Position numbers and translations under genes: made by a program. The notes under the pieces are model-generated. The model was given only the letters and a program-made list of their open reading frames with translations. It was not told the origin of the DNA and made no database searches. Positions 15,530-24,397 of a DNA stretch of 32,506 bases are shown here, in pieces (positions within the stretch are counted from its first letter, which is position 1; each line of letters begins with the position of its first letter). This DNA is from PALSA-1006 sp036171275 (GTDB lineage: Bacteria > Pseudomonadota > Gammaproteobacteria > Burkholderiales > Gallionellaceae), in the NCBI GenBank assembly GCA_036171275.1, contig JAVHQT010000082.1, forward strand, positions 1 through 32,506, given 5' to 3'.

Positions 15530-17647
15530 ATGAGCTTAAATCATCGGTGGCAATTTTTTCGTGCAGGCGGTTTCGATCAGGTGCAATTAAACAGTGGCGC
15601 AGATTTACTGGCTTTGCGTCAATTGGATCAAAAACTTTGGGTAGCACTCAGTTGTCCGACGCGTGGCATTGAATTTGATAACGCCACCTTGGATTTAATC
15701 GATGCAGATGGCGATGGTCATGTTCGTGCCAATGAACTGCTAACGGCGATTGAATGGGCGTCAGCGCGGTTAAAAAGTGCGGATTTGCTAGTGAAGGCAA
15801 GCGATACTATCGCTTTAAAGAGCCTCACTGACAGCCCAGACGGCCGGCAAATTTTAGCGGCTGCGCAGGCAATCTTAGCCAGTTTAGGCAAGCCGAACGC
15901 TGCCGAGATTTCGCTGAAAGAAGTTATCGGTATTGAGGCGCAACTGGCGCAACGTCCCTTTAATGGCGATGGCGTCATGTGTGCCAGCCAAGTCGAATCA
16001 GCAACCTTACGCTCTGTCATTGAAACCATTGAAAAAACGCTGGGCGGCGTGCCTGATGTCGGTGGTGGCCAAGGCGTTAATCACACTTTAGTTACGCAGT
16101 TTTTTGCGCAAGCCGCTACTGCGCTTGCTTGGCGCGACGCCGGCGAAGCGGTTTTAGCGGAATTACCGAGCGATTTAGATGCGCATGGCATTGCCGCTTT
16201 TCAGGCGATAAAAGACAAGGTTGAAGATTATTTCGTGCGCTGCCAAATAGCAGCCTTTGATGGGCGTTCGACCCTGCCCTTGAGTCGTAGCGTGGAAGAT
16301 TTTGCCGGTTTGGCGAGCATGACTTTATCGGCCCAGAGTGCCGAGTTGGCGGCTTTTCCCCTCGCTTCTGTCGCCGCAGATAAGCCGCTACCCTTGCAAA
16401 CAGGCGTTAATCCGGCCTGGCAAACCAAGCTGGAAACCTTTTACCGCTTGGTCGTGTTACCACAGTTTGGTGAACTCAGCGCACTTTCGCTTGCTCACTG
16501 GCGCAACTTAAGTCAGTCATTGCTTCGATATGAGACTTGGCAGCAGAACAAACCGGCTTCAGCGCTCAGCGACTGTGACGTCGCCTATTTGCATGAAGTT
16601 TTAGGCAGCGATGCCGCCCAACAATTAACTGCATTATTTGAAAAAGACAAAGCAGTGGCCGAACAATTACAGGCGATTCATTCGGTGGAACGTTTGCTGC
16701 GTTATCAGCGCGATTTATATCGTTTATTGAATAACTTTGTGTCTTTCCGTGAGTTTTATTCAGGTCAAAGTAAGGCGATTTTCCAGGTAGGCACGTTGTA
16801 TTTAGATGCACGCAGTTGCGAGCTATGCGTGCGAGTGGAAGACATCAACACCCATGCGGCGTTTGCCAATAGCAGTGGCGTATGCTTGGTATATTGCAAT
16901 TTAGTCCGCAAAAACGGCGAAAAAATGAACATCGCAGCAGCATTTACGGCGGGTGATTCTGATTATTTAATACCCGGGCGACATGGCGTTTTTTATGACG
17001 GTCAAGGCGGCGATTGGAACGCAACAATTGTGCGCATTTCTGACCATCCGATTAGCATTCGGCAAGCATTTTGGTCACCCTTTAAAAAGGCTGCGGCAGC
17101 CATTAGCGATCAAATGCAAAAATTGGCAGCAAGCAAAGCCAATACCGGACATGAAGCGCGCCTAAAAGCGGTGAGTGCGGTGGCAAGTAGCGTCGCCAGC
17201 AGCAATCCGCCGCATAAACCCACTTTTGATGTGGCAAAATTTGCCGGTATTTTTGCCGCGCTCGGGCTCGCAATAGGTGCGATTGGCGGCATTTTAGCCT
17301 CGGTGGTTGCCGGTATTTTAAGTTTGAAATTTTGGCAAATGCCGTTTGCATTCATTGGCTTACTGCTGATTATTTCTGGACCTTCCATGATTTTAGCTTG
17401 GTTTAAATTAAAACGTCGCAACCTCGGACCGATTTTAGATGCCTGTGGTTGGGCGATTAACGCCCGCGTGTTAATCAACATTCCGTTTGGCACATCGCTC
17501 ACCGCCATACCGAATTTGCCACTGGGCGCACATCGGTCTTTGGTCGATCCTTACGCTGAAGAAAAATCGCGCTTGCCTTATGTTCTGGCTGTCGTCGCCG
17601 TGTTATTTACCGTTTGGATGGTTTATTTATTGATGTTTCGGCGCTAA
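15530..17647 (+). CDS. Unrecognised membrane protein with EF-hand loop and three C-terminal TM segments
   Basis: I do not recognise this 705-aa protein. Near the N-terminus LDLIDADGDGHVRANELLTA is a canonical EF-hand loop (D58, D60, D62, H64, R66, E69; Gly at position 6), so calcium binding is plausible. PFNGDGVMCASQ around residues 145-155 looks like a degenerate second loop. A long soluble, mostly helical region follows. Near the C-terminus are three hydrophobic segments: about 572-600 (Gly/Ala-rich), 606-626 and 681-703. There is a conserved-looking loop between the second and third, and the end is MFRR. There is no signal peptide, so the long N-terminal part is probably cytoplasmic. AGGA 7 nt before ATG at 15530 fixes the start; TTG at 15524 lacks this. 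It is a single gene between ompA and nadE, with repeats downstream. Confidence 0.85.
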   Translation: MSLNHRWQFFRAGGFDQVQLNSGADLLALRQLDQKLWVALSCPTRGIEFDNATLDLIDADGDGHVRANELLTAIEWASARLKSADLLVKASDTIALKSLTDSPDGRQILAAAQAILASLGKPNAAEISLKEVIGIEAQLAQRPFNGDGVMCASQVESATLRSVIETIEKTLGGVPDVGGGQGVNHTLVTQFFAQAATALAWRDAGEAVLAELPSDLDAHGIAAFQAIKDKVEDYFVRCQIAAFDGRSTLPLSRSVEDFAGLASMTLSAQSAELAAFPLASVAADKPLPLQTGVNPAWQTKLETFYRLVVLPQFGELSALSLAHWRNLSQSLLRYETWQQNKPASALSDCDVAYLHEVLGSDAAQQLTALFEKDKAVAEQLQAIHSVERLLRYQRDLYRLLNNFVSFREFYSGQSKAIFQVGTLYLDARSCELCVRVEDINTHAAFANSSGVCLVYCNLVRKNGEKMNIAAAFTAGDSDYLIPGRHGVFYDGQGGDWNATIVRISDHPISIRQAFWSPFKKAAAAISDQMQKLAASKANTGHEARLKAVSAVASSVASSNPPHKPTFDVAKFAGIFAALGLAIGAIGGILASVVAGILSLKFWQMPFAFIGLLLIISGPSMILAWFKLKRRNLGPILDACGWAINARVLINIPFGTSLTAIPNLPLGAHRSLVDPYAEEKSRLPYVLAVVAVLFTVWMVYLLMFRR

Positions 17648-17698
17648 AAGTTTTTATTCGTGACTTGCCTTACTTAGAGAAAATGCTGATTAAATCAA

Positions 17699-17876
17699 CC
17701 GTTCGCCCTGAGCCCTTCGTCTAGCTCAGGAGAGCCTTGTCGAAGGGTGAATTTAACCTATTGATTTATTTAAGTTTTATTCCGTTATGGTTCGTCAGGC
17801 TGTGCGTGTGGTGTTGGGGCTTTAGCCCCTTACAGCCACGGCCTACCTCTTGCGGGTGCACCACGAACGGAATAAA
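17699..17876 (+). repeat. Composite REP/BIME-like element with inserted hairpin, copy G
   Basis: This is the most complete copy. It starts CCGTTCGCCCTGAGC, passes CCTTGTCGAAGGGTGA and the core TAACCTATTGATTTATT, then reaches an 11-bp perfect inverted repeat: TTTATTCCGTT (17776-17786) with AACGGAATAAA (17866-17876). Inside that 101-bp block lies a GC-rich hairpin GGGGCTTTAGCCCC (17816-17829). Compared with the copy at 13597-13683 this block contains about 50 extra bases. It fills the gap between the EF-hand protein and nadE. Confidence 0.75.
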
Positions 17877-17931
17877 TCAACGCTTCCTTGGAAAATTTAA
17901 TTTTTTGAAGCATCCTAAAATTGAGGTTTGT

Positions 17932-19536
17932 ATGAAAATCGCCCTTGCACAAATCAATTGTACCGTTGGTGACTTAACTGGCAATTGCGCCAAAATTATT
18001 GACTATGCGCAGCGCGCTAAAGAGCAAGGGGCGCGTTTATTACTGACACCAGAACTCAGTTTGTGTGGGTATCCGCCGGAAGATTTGTTACTCCGTCCGG
18101 GTTTTTACCGCGCTTGCGATGCCGCACTTGAAAAATTAAGTCAATCAATTCAAGGAGTTACAGTTATCGTTGGTCATCCAATCCAGCAAGGCGAGCAGCG
18201 TTTTAATGCCGCCTCGGTATTGCGCGATGGCAAAATCATCGCCACTTATCATAAACATTCTTTGCCGAACCATAGCGTATTTGACGAATTGCGCTACTTT
18301 ACTGCCGGAGAAAACGCCTGCGTTTTTGAGTTGGACGGTGTGCAGTTCGGCGTCGCAATTTGCGCCGATATTTGGCACCCGCAGGCGGCAAAACGCGCAA
18401 AAGCAGCCGGAGCGCAAGTACTGCTGACACTGAATGCCTCACCGTATCATCTGGAAAAACAAGCGAATCGTTATGCCGAAGTCCGCGCCAGAATTCAAGA
18501 AACGGGAATGAGCGTGGTATATGCCAATCTGGTCGGTGGGCAAGATGAATTGGTATTCGACGGCGCATCTTTTGCCATCAATCGGGCTGGCGAAGTGACA
18601 CAGCAATGGGCTGCTTTTGAAGAAACACTGGGCTTTATCCAGTTGCGCAATGGCGAGGTTCAGCTAGGTGAACAACACGCCGCCCTCACGCCTGAAGCCA
18701 GCATTTATCAGGCACTATGCTTGGGCGTGCGCGATTATATTCATAAAAATCGCTTCCCCGGCGTGCTGCTAGGATTGTCCGGTGGTATTGATTCTGCGCT
18801 AACGCTAACGGTGGCGGTGGATGCACTGGGCGCCGATAAAGTGCGCGCCGTTACCATGCCGTCGCCGTACACCGCGCAAATGAGTATTGATGATTCACGG
18901 GAGATGGTGCGTCGTTTGGGCGTGGGTTATCACGAACTGGATATTCAACCGACTTTCGCCGCCTTTGAACACACGTTAGCGCCGCTGTTTCACGGCTTGC
19001 CCGCCGACACCACCGAAGAAAATTTACAAGCACGGATTCGCGGCATGTTACTGATGGCGCTGTCGAATAAAACCGGTTCACTGGTGCTCACCACCGGCAA
19101 TAAATCTGAAATGAGCGTCGGTTATTGCACCTTGTACGGCGATATGGCGGGCGGCTTTGCGGTACTAAAAGACGTCAGTAAAACCTGGGTTTATCGCTTG
19201 GCAAAGTATCGTAATACCCTAAGCGCAATGATTCCGGAGCGGATTATCACCCGCCCACCTAGCGCAGAGCTGAAGCCGAATCAAACTGATCAGGATAATC
19301 TGCCGGATTACGCGATTCTGGATGCGGTGATGGAATACTTTATTGAACAAAATCAAAGTATTGCCGACATTATCGCTCACGGTTACGCCGAAGCTGATGT
19401 CCAGCGCGTGGTGAAATTGATTCGCCTAAACGAATATAAGCGTCGTCAATCACCGGTTGGCGTGCGCATCACTGCGCGCAGCTTAGGTAAAGATTGGCGC
19501 TATCCGATAACCGCACGTTATCTAGATACTTTTTAA
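17932..19536 (+). CDS. nadE: Glutamine-dependent NAD+ synthetase
   Basis: NadE makes NAD+ from deamido-NAD+, ATP and glutamine, the last step of NAD biosynthesis. This is the two-domain form (534 aa). The N-terminal nitrilase-type amidase has the catalytic triad E41 (LLTPELSLCGYPPEDLL), K108 (YHKHSLPNHSVFDE) and C144 (GVAICADIWHP), releasing ammonia from glutamine. The C-terminal synthetase has the PP-loop LGLSGGIDSALTL (SGGIDS 283-288), LVLTTGNKSEMSVGYCTLYGD and the C-terminal RRQSPVGVRIT. ATG at 17932 is preceded by GAGG at a 5-nt spacing and matches the family start MKIALAQINC. The same frame is open further upstream to 17737, but that runs through the REP-like element and is not coding. 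Confidence 0.97.
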   Translation: MKIALAQINCTVGDLTGNCAKIIDYAQRAKEQGARLLLTPELSLCGYPPEDLLLRPGFYRACDAALEKLSQSIQGVTVIVGHPIQQGEQRFNAASVLRDGKIIATYHKHSLPNHSVFDELRYFTAGENACVFELDGVQFGVAICADIWHPQAAKRAKAAGAQVLLTLNASPYHLEKQANRYAEVRARIQETGMSVVYANLVGGQDELVFDGASFAINRAGEVTQQWAAFEETLGFIQLRNGEVQLGEQHAALTPEASIYQALCLGVRDYIHKNRFPGVLLGLSGGIDSALTLTVAVDALGADKVRAVTMPSPYTAQMSIDDSREMVRRLGVGYHELDIQPTFAAFEHTLAPLFHGLPADTTEENLQARIRGMLLMALSNKTGSLVLTTGNKSEMSVGYCTLYGDMAGGFAVLKDVSKTWVYRLAKYRNTLSAMIPERIITRPPSAELKPNQTDQDNLPDYAILDAVMEYFIEQNQSIADIIAHGYAEADVQRVVKLIRLNEYKRRQSPVGVRITARSLGKDWRYPITARYLDTF

Positions 19537-19852
19537 CGCCAATACTTAAGGATGCGTCTAAAAATTCCCTCAAATTGATTGCCTGCTGACGAGACAGCGT
19601 TAGCCTAATTTGCGCAATCCTGCCGGCGCTCTTGGGCTGCACGCTCCTGCCAATACCATTGTAGTAGCCCGCTGGCGACTGGTCGAAACGCCTAAGACAT
19701 TCAGACTTTTCAGTGCCGCGCGTCACAGCGACATGAATCATCGTTTTGCCGCTTTTGCAATTCCAACGCTCCCGCGTTTTTTAGCGCGTCGCAACCGCTT
19801 ACTCAACCGCAAAAGCGCCACGCTTAACGGCATAAAAACGCTTTAAAAACAA
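19537..19852. other. Intergenic region before msh operon
   Basis: No gene is supported here. Short open frames exist on both strands (for example the minus frame 19469-19741, which overlaps the end of nadE), but they have no Shine-Dalgarno or family motif. A run of AAAGCG/CGCTTT-type short inverted repeats precedes the msh promoter. Confidence 0.5.
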
Positions 19853-19881
19853 TTGACAGGCGCAGGCTGTTAAATTAAATT
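19853..19881 (+). promoter_or_regulatory. Sigma70-type promoter of the msh operon
   Basis: A perfect -35 box TTGACA (19853-19858) is separated by 17 nt from TAAATT (19876-19881; 4/6 match to TATAAT). Transcription from about 19888 would leave a 23-nt leader before the mshI start codon. Confidence 0.7.
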
Positions 19882-19910
19882 CGACAAAACTTTTATTTCA
19901 GCCAACCTTT

Positions 19911-20855
19911 ATGCAATTGCCGCTCTTTTTCAAGCGCTTCAAACGAACCAACAAGGCAGCGGGTTGGGTTTGTCTTACTACCAATCCGCGCGGTGCTTAT
20001 GTGGTGCAGCTAAAAAGAACGCCCGCGCAAATTGAAGTCAAACGCTGCGCTTTTTACCCGCTGGAAAATATCACGCCCAGCGCGCTAGATAAACTAGTCA
20101 AAGAGTTGCACTTGAACAACCTTCCATTCACCACCTTGCTCGCGCCAGAAGATTATCAAATCATCATGGTGGATACGCCGAATGTACCAGCGGATGAAAT
20201 CAAAATCGCCATTCGCTACCGAATTAAAGATTCAATCAATTACAGTGTTGAGCAAGCGACGGTGGATGTGTTACAGATTCCGAAAAACAATCGGCAAAAC
20301 TCGGTTTATGCCGTTGTCGCCGCCAATGAAACCATCAAAAAACGCATGGAACTGTTTGAAAAAGCCGAAATTGAATTAACCGTGATTGATATTCAAGAAA
20401 CCGCGCAGCGCAACATTGCCGCCTTATTTGAAACGGAAGGACGCGGTCTTGCTTTTTTGGCATTTGATGAAAGAGGCGGCTTACTGACTTTCACGTGTGA
20501 TCAAGAACTGTGCTTATCGCGGCGGTTCGAAATTACTTCTGGGCAATTGGAAGATGCCAATGCCAATTTACGCCAACAATATATCGATCGCGTCGAGTTG
20601 GAAGTGCAACGCTCGTTGGATTATTTCGACCGCCAGTTTCACCAAGTTTCACTGAATAAAATGATTATCAGCGCACCCACCAGTGCCGGTCTGGTTACGC
20701 TACTGGCGGATAATTTAGGAATACCCGTGGAAGCGCTTGATTTATCAAAAGTTTTTGATATTCAGGACGTTCCCGCCTTAGCTGAAAATGAATTTCTGAT
20801 TGACGCACTGCCTGCACTTGGCGCGGCGCTTCGTCAAGAAAGTGTTCAGCGATGA
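19911..20855 (+). CDS. mshI: MSHA biogenesis protein MshI (PilM-like)
   Basis: This 314-aa cytoplasmic protein matches the actin-like PilM/MshI family, which couples the pilus ATPase side to the inner-membrane alignment complex. It has no signal peptide or membrane segment. Supporting stretches are GWVCLTTNPRGAYVVQL near the start, VPADEIKIAIRYRIKDSINY (the MshI/PilM 'APDEIE..A' region), and VELEVQRSLDYFDRQF, where the next domain is expected to interact with a PilN partner. It is the first gene of a seven-gene operon. Its stop overlaps the next start (ATGA at 20852). A consensus-like promoter lies just upstream; no good Shine-Dalgarno is visible. Confidence 0.85.
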   Translation: MQLPLFFKRFKRTNKAAGWVCLTTNPRGAYVVQLKRTPAQIEVKRCAFYPLENITPSALDKLVKELHLNNLPFTTLLAPEDYQIIMVDTPNVPADEIKIAIRYRIKDSINYSVEQATVDVLQIPKNNRQNSVYAVVAANETIKKRMELFEKAEIELTVIDIQETAQRNIAALFETEGRGLAFLAFDERGGLLTFTCDQELCLSRRFEITSGQLEDANANLRQQYIDRVELEVQRSLDYFDRQFHQVSLNKMIISAPTSAGLVTLLADNLGIPVEALDLSKVFDIQDVPALAENEFLIDALPALGAALRQESVQR

Positions 20856-21538
20856 CACAGCAAATCAATCTTTTTAATCCCTCATTCCTTAAACAAGAAA
20901 AATATTTCTCGGTTAAAGCAATGTCTCAAGCCTTGGGGCTTATCTTGCTGGGCACAGCTTTAATCATTGGCTTTGCACAATACCAACTGCAACAATTGAG
21001 CCTACGCTCCGCCAACGCCAAAAAGGAATTCGCCGCCGCGCAGATTAAATTTGCCCTTTTTGAAAAAGAAATGTCACAGCAAGAAACCGATGCCATGCTC
21101 GAAGCTGAATTGACCCAGCTTCGTACCAAAATTGCCAGCAACCAGGAAGTACTACAAACCTTAAAATCTGGCGTGATGGGCAACACTTTAGGATTTTCGG
21201 AATATATGCTTGCGTTTTCCCGCCAAGCCGTGCCTGGCTTGTGGCTGACAGGCTTTGAAATTGATCAGGATGGGCGGCAAATTAGCTTGAGCGGCGCGGC
21301 AATGAAGGCGCAGTTAGTTCCAACTTATATTCAGCGACTGAGCAATGAACCCATTATGCGCGGCAAAACTTTCAGCGCATTGCAAATCCAACAAGCCAAA
21401 ACCAGCAGCGCTAACAAAAGTTATCTGGCGTTTAAAATTGACTCGAACAAAACCAAAGCGCCTGAATTGCCCGCTGCAATACCGGCCGCTTCTGCGAGCA
21501 TCGTTGAATCAACCCGTGCCATGAAAGCGCCGCAATGA
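20852..21538 (+). CDS. PilN-like MSHA biogenesis protein
   Basis: This 228-aa bitopic inner-membrane protein corresponds to the PilN-type subunit encoded after mshI in Vibrio-like MSHA loci. MTQQINLFNPSFLKQEKYFS is the usual PilN-like cytoplasmic start, which docks to the PilM partner. One membrane segment follows (about 27-47, ALGLILLGTALIIGFAQYQL), then a periplasmic coiled coil (about 50-110) and a ferredoxin-like domain beginning near PGLWLTGFEIDQDGRQISLSG. The ATGA overlaps at both ends (20852 and 21535) imply translational coupling with mshI and mshJ. Confidence 0.85.
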   Translation: MTQQINLFNPSFLKQEKYFSVKAMSQALGLILLGTALIIGFAQYQLQQLSLRSANAKKEFAAAQIKFALFEKEMSQQETDAMLEAELTQLRTKIASNQEVLQTLKSGVMGNTLGFSEYMLAFSRQAVPGLWLTGFEIDQDGRQISLSGAAMKAQLVPTYIQRLSNEPIMRGKTFSALQIQQAKTSSANKSYLAFKIDSNKTKAPELPAAIPAASASIVESTRAMKAPQ

Positions 21539-22200
21539 ATTTATTACTGGAAAAATGGATCGATAAAATCGAAGCAATTTCACTTCGTGAACGCGCCATG
21601 GTTTTTGCCGCCCTTGCTGTGGCACTGATCGCGTTGATGAACCATTTTTTGATTGAACCCATGTTATTAAAACAAAAACAGCTCAGGGCAGAAGTCAGCG
21701 AACAACAAGTCCAACTGCAGGAAATTCAAACTCATTTAGAAATCCTAGCTACCGCCCAAAAATCACACGCAAATTCGCCTTTACACACGCAAATTAAGCA
21801 AAGTAAACAAAAAATTGCTGAAGATGAAGCGGATATTAAAATGCGCCGCGACACCTTAGTTCCGCCAGAAAAAGTGGGTGCGCTTCTTGAGGAAATATTG
21901 AATAAAAACAAGAACTTACAGCTTGTTTCACTCGACACGCTTCCAACAACAGCCATGCTGGACGGCAATCAAGCGAACACCCATCACGCTGCGACTGAAA
22001 AGTTGATTTATCAACACGGCGTTAAAATTACCCTTAGAGGAAGCTATACCGATTTAATGACGTATCTCGCTGCGTTAGAAAAACTGCCCACGCAAATGTT
22101 GTGGGGTAATGCTTCGATGATTGTTTTGCAACATCCAACCATCGAACTCACCTTAACCGTTTACACGCTAAGTTTGGATACCACATGGTTACAGGTTTAA
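21535..22200 (+). CDS. mshJ: MSHA biogenesis protein MshJ (PilO-like)
   Basis: This 221-aa PilO/GspM-like inner-membrane subunit has a short cytoplasmic N-terminus (MNLLLEKWIDKIEAISLRER), one membrane segment (about 22-42, AALAVALIALMNHFLIEP), a long periplasmic coiled coil (LLKQKQLRAEVSEQQVQLQ onward) and a C-terminal ferredoxin-like fold. The gene overlaps the PilN-like gene (ATGA) and the next gene by 16 nt. With its neighbours it should form the inner-membrane alignment complex of the MSHA-type pilus. Confidence 0.85.
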   Translation: MNLLLEKWIDKIEAISLRERAMVFAALAVALIALMNHFLIEPMLLKQKQLRAEVSEQQVQLQEIQTHLEILATAQKSHANSPLHTQIKQSKQKIAEDEADIKMRRDTLVPPEKVGALLEEILNKNKNLQLVSLDTLPTTAMLDGNQANTHHAATEKLIYQHGVKITLRGSYTDLMTYLAALEKLPTQMLWGNASMIVLQHPTIELTLTVYTLSLDTTWLQV

Positions 22201-22703
22201 ATCACGATAGGCAGGCGGTCTTTGGTCGCGAATGGCAAACTAAACTGGCGTGCGCCACCCTACTCTTACTTGCCACCCATGCTGTGCATGCAGAAACCAT
22301 GTTGCCGGACCCTACCAAGCCGCCCATTGAAATTTTAACGATGCCTGTCTCTAGTGTTTCGGCAAGCAGCACGGCTGGGGTAGTGCCTTCTTTGATTACC
22401 GAATCCAGTTTACAGTCTGTGATTATTGGCGAGCATCGACGTGCTGCTGTGATTAACGGTGCGACCGTCGAATTGGGTGAAACCGTGGCAGGAGAAACCC
22501 TGATTGAGGTGCTTGCGGATCGCGTCCGCTTACGCACAGCGCAAGGTAGCACGAAAGAACTGGCTCTGTATCCGGGCGTAAAACTCCATAAAATTCAGCT
22601 TAGCGAGCCGCATCAACCTCAAGCAGTGGGAAGACCGGCAAAAAATACACCCCCTCCTATTAAACAAAAAAAACCTGCCAAGCACACGAATGAAAGGGAA
22701 TAA
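22185..22703 (+). CDS. mshK: MSHA biogenesis protein MshK (PilP-like)
   Basis: This 172-aa periplasmic protein has a signal segment (about 19-36, KLACATLLLLATHAVHA) followed by LPDPTKPP, the typical 'DPTRPP' start of MshK/PilP. The core SLQSVIIGEHRRAAVINGAT, then VELGETVAGETLIEVLADRV, is the small beta domain of this family that contacts the secretin. A Lys/Pro-rich tail ends the protein. It overlaps mshJ upstream. The mshL frame opens inside its last codons. Confidence 0.85.
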   Translation: MVTGLNHDRQAVFGREWQTKLACATLLLLATHAVHAETMLPDPTKPPIEILTMPVSSVSASSTAGVVPSLITESSLQSVIIGEHRRAAVINGATVELGETVAGETLIEVLADRVRLRTAQGSTKELALYPGVKLHKIQLSEPHQPQAVGRPAKNTPPPIKQKKPAKHTNERE

Positions 22704-22707
22704 TTTA

Positions 22708-24387
22708 ATGAAATACATCATCAGTTTGTGCCTAGGGCTCGTCTTAGCCGCCTGCTCTGCCCCCGCGATTAAAACCAAAGCCAATGTTGGGGTGACGCAA
22801 GAGATGAATGCCGCAGTGACAGAAAGTGTGTCGCCAAGCCGTCCTGAGGCGGTCAGCCAAGCTTTATTGCCCCCTTTAACACTGTCATTGCCACGCGCAG
22901 ACAGCATGCCCGCCGAAGGACGGTTTGACTTGGCGGTCAACAATACCCCAGCGAAAGAAGTGTTTGCGGCAATCGGTTCTGGCACACGCTACAACCTGCT
23001 TCCGCACCCCGGCATCAACGGTAATATCACGCTGAATTTGAAAGACGTCACCATTTTTGAAGCACTTGACACCATTCGCGAACTGTATGGCTACGAATAC
23101 AAAATTGAAGGAAAAAACATTTATATTCAATCAGTTGAGTTACAGGTCAGACTGTTTAAAATTGATTATTTAGCGGCCATGCGGGATAGTTCCTCTTCGC
23201 TAACAGTTAAAGCGTCAGGACAAACTGGCACCGCAGCACAAGGTATAGCGTCGCAAAGCACCGCAGCCACACAAGGTAGCGCTGCAACCAATAACGCAAG
23301 CACGGTAACCACCAAACAATCCTCCGCAGAATTTAATTTTTGGGAAAATCTGGACACCGCCATTAAGTCAATTATTACCCCTAACAATAGCGCACCCAAT
23401 CAGGGCGATCGTAGTGTGGTGATTAACCGTATGTCGGGCGTAATTGTTGTACGCGCCTTGCCGGAAGAATTACGCAATGTGGCTGAATTTTTAAAAGCAT
23501 CACAATTATCGGTTGAGCGACAAGTGATTATTGAAGCCAAATTTGTTGAAGTCACCTTGAGTGAAGGCTTGCAAACGGGAGTCAACTGGGCTGCCTTCTC
23601 TGGCAATGGCAGTAGTAATATTTCAGCAGGTTTGATGGGTCAAGGCAGTTCATTAGTGCCCAATGCGGCAGGCGGGGTGGCACAATCGATCAACAGCACG
23701 GCATTTTCCGCGCTTCCGGGTTCTAGTTTAACGGCGACGGGGGCAGGCTCTTCTTTGTTTGGGGTGGCTTTCCAAGCCAATAACTTTACAGCCATGCTTA
23801 ACTTTTTAGAATCGCAAGGTAGCGTGCATATTTTATCCAGTCCGCGCATTTCGACTTTAAACAATCAAAAAGCAGTGCTGAAAGTCGGCACCGACGAACC
23901 CTATGTAACCGGCTACTCACCGGGCACCTCAACGGTTTCAGGCGGCGGAACAACCGGAACGCTACCCACTCCCATTTATTCGCAAATATTTTCCGGCATT
24001 GCGCTGGATGTCACGCCGCGCATCAATGAACGCGATGAAATTATTTTGCACGTTCACCCCTCGATTAGCTTAGTCAATTCGGTGATCAAAGATACCGGCG
24101 GCGGCACCACGATTCAGATGGCCTCGACCAGCATTGAAGAAACGGATAGCGTGGTGCATGCGCGCGATGGTCAAATTGTGGTGATTGGCGGATTGATGAG
24201 CCAAAAAAATACCGAAGGCAGCTCTGGATGGCCTGGCTGGATTAAATCCGTTTTTGGACAAACCGCGCGCGCGTCTGAAAAACGCGAGCTCATCATCTTG
24301 CTCAAGCCTACCGTGGTAAATAACAACAGCGATTGGAGTGCCGACATTACCCGCAGCCGCGACCGTATTAACTCAATGTCGCATTGA
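22708..24387 (+). CDS. mshL: MSHA secretin MshL (outer-membrane lipoprotein)
   Basis: MshL is the secretin ring through which the pilus crosses the outer membrane. The protein (559 aa from 22708) starts MKYIISLCLGLVLAAC, with a lipobox LAAC (Cys16), so it is a lipoprotein. An N0/STN domain (GRFDLAVNNTPAKEVFAAIG to KIEGKNIYIQ) is followed by a Ser/Thr/Gln-rich linker and the secretin domain. That domain runs from RSVVINRMSGVIVVRALPEE and QVIIEAKFVEVTLSEGLQTG to IALDVTPRINERDEIILHVH and DGQIVVIGGLM. ATG at 22708 is preceded by AGGGA. An in-frame ATG at 22690 within mshK is possible but would push the signal peptide inward. Confidence 0.93.
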   Translation: MKYIISLCLGLVLAACSAPAIKTKANVGVTQEMNAAVTESVSPSRPEAVSQALLPPLTLSLPRADSMPAEGRFDLAVNNTPAKEVFAAIGSGTRYNLLPHPGINGNITLNLKDVTIFEALDTIRELYGYEYKIEGKNIYIQSVELQVRLFKIDYLAAMRDSSSSLTVKASGQTGTAAQGIASQSTAATQGSAATNNASTVTTKQSSAEFNFWENLDTAIKSIITPNNSAPNQGDRSVVINRMSGVIVVRALPEELRNVAEFLKASQLSVERQVIIEAKFVEVTLSEGLQTGVNWAAFSGNGSSNISAGLMGQGSSLVPNAAGGVAQSINSTAFSALPGSSLTATGAGSSLFGVAFQANNFTAMLNFLESQGSVHILSSPRISTLNNQKAVLKVGTDEPYVTGYSPGTSTVSGGGTTGTLPTPIYSQIFSGIALDVTPRINERDEIILHVHPSISLVNSVIKDTGGGTTIQMASTSIEETDSVVHARDGQIVVIGGLMSQKNTEGSSGWPGWIKSVFGQTARASEKRELIILLKPTVVNNNSDWSADITRSRDRINSMSH

Positions 24388-24397
24388 GAAAAAACCA

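Noticed and set aside
17816..17829. GGGGCTTTAGCCCC hairpin as a terminator
   Set aside because: No T-tract follows on either strand; better explained as part of the REP-like element.
17737..17931. In-frame extension of nadE into the intergenic region
   Set aside because: It runs through the REP-like element, has no family similarity, and ATG at 17932 has a good Shine-Dalgarno and the family start.
19469..19741. 90-codon minus-strand frame overlapping the nadE end
   Set aside because: Overlaps a conserved gene, lacks a ribosome site and has no recognisable family.
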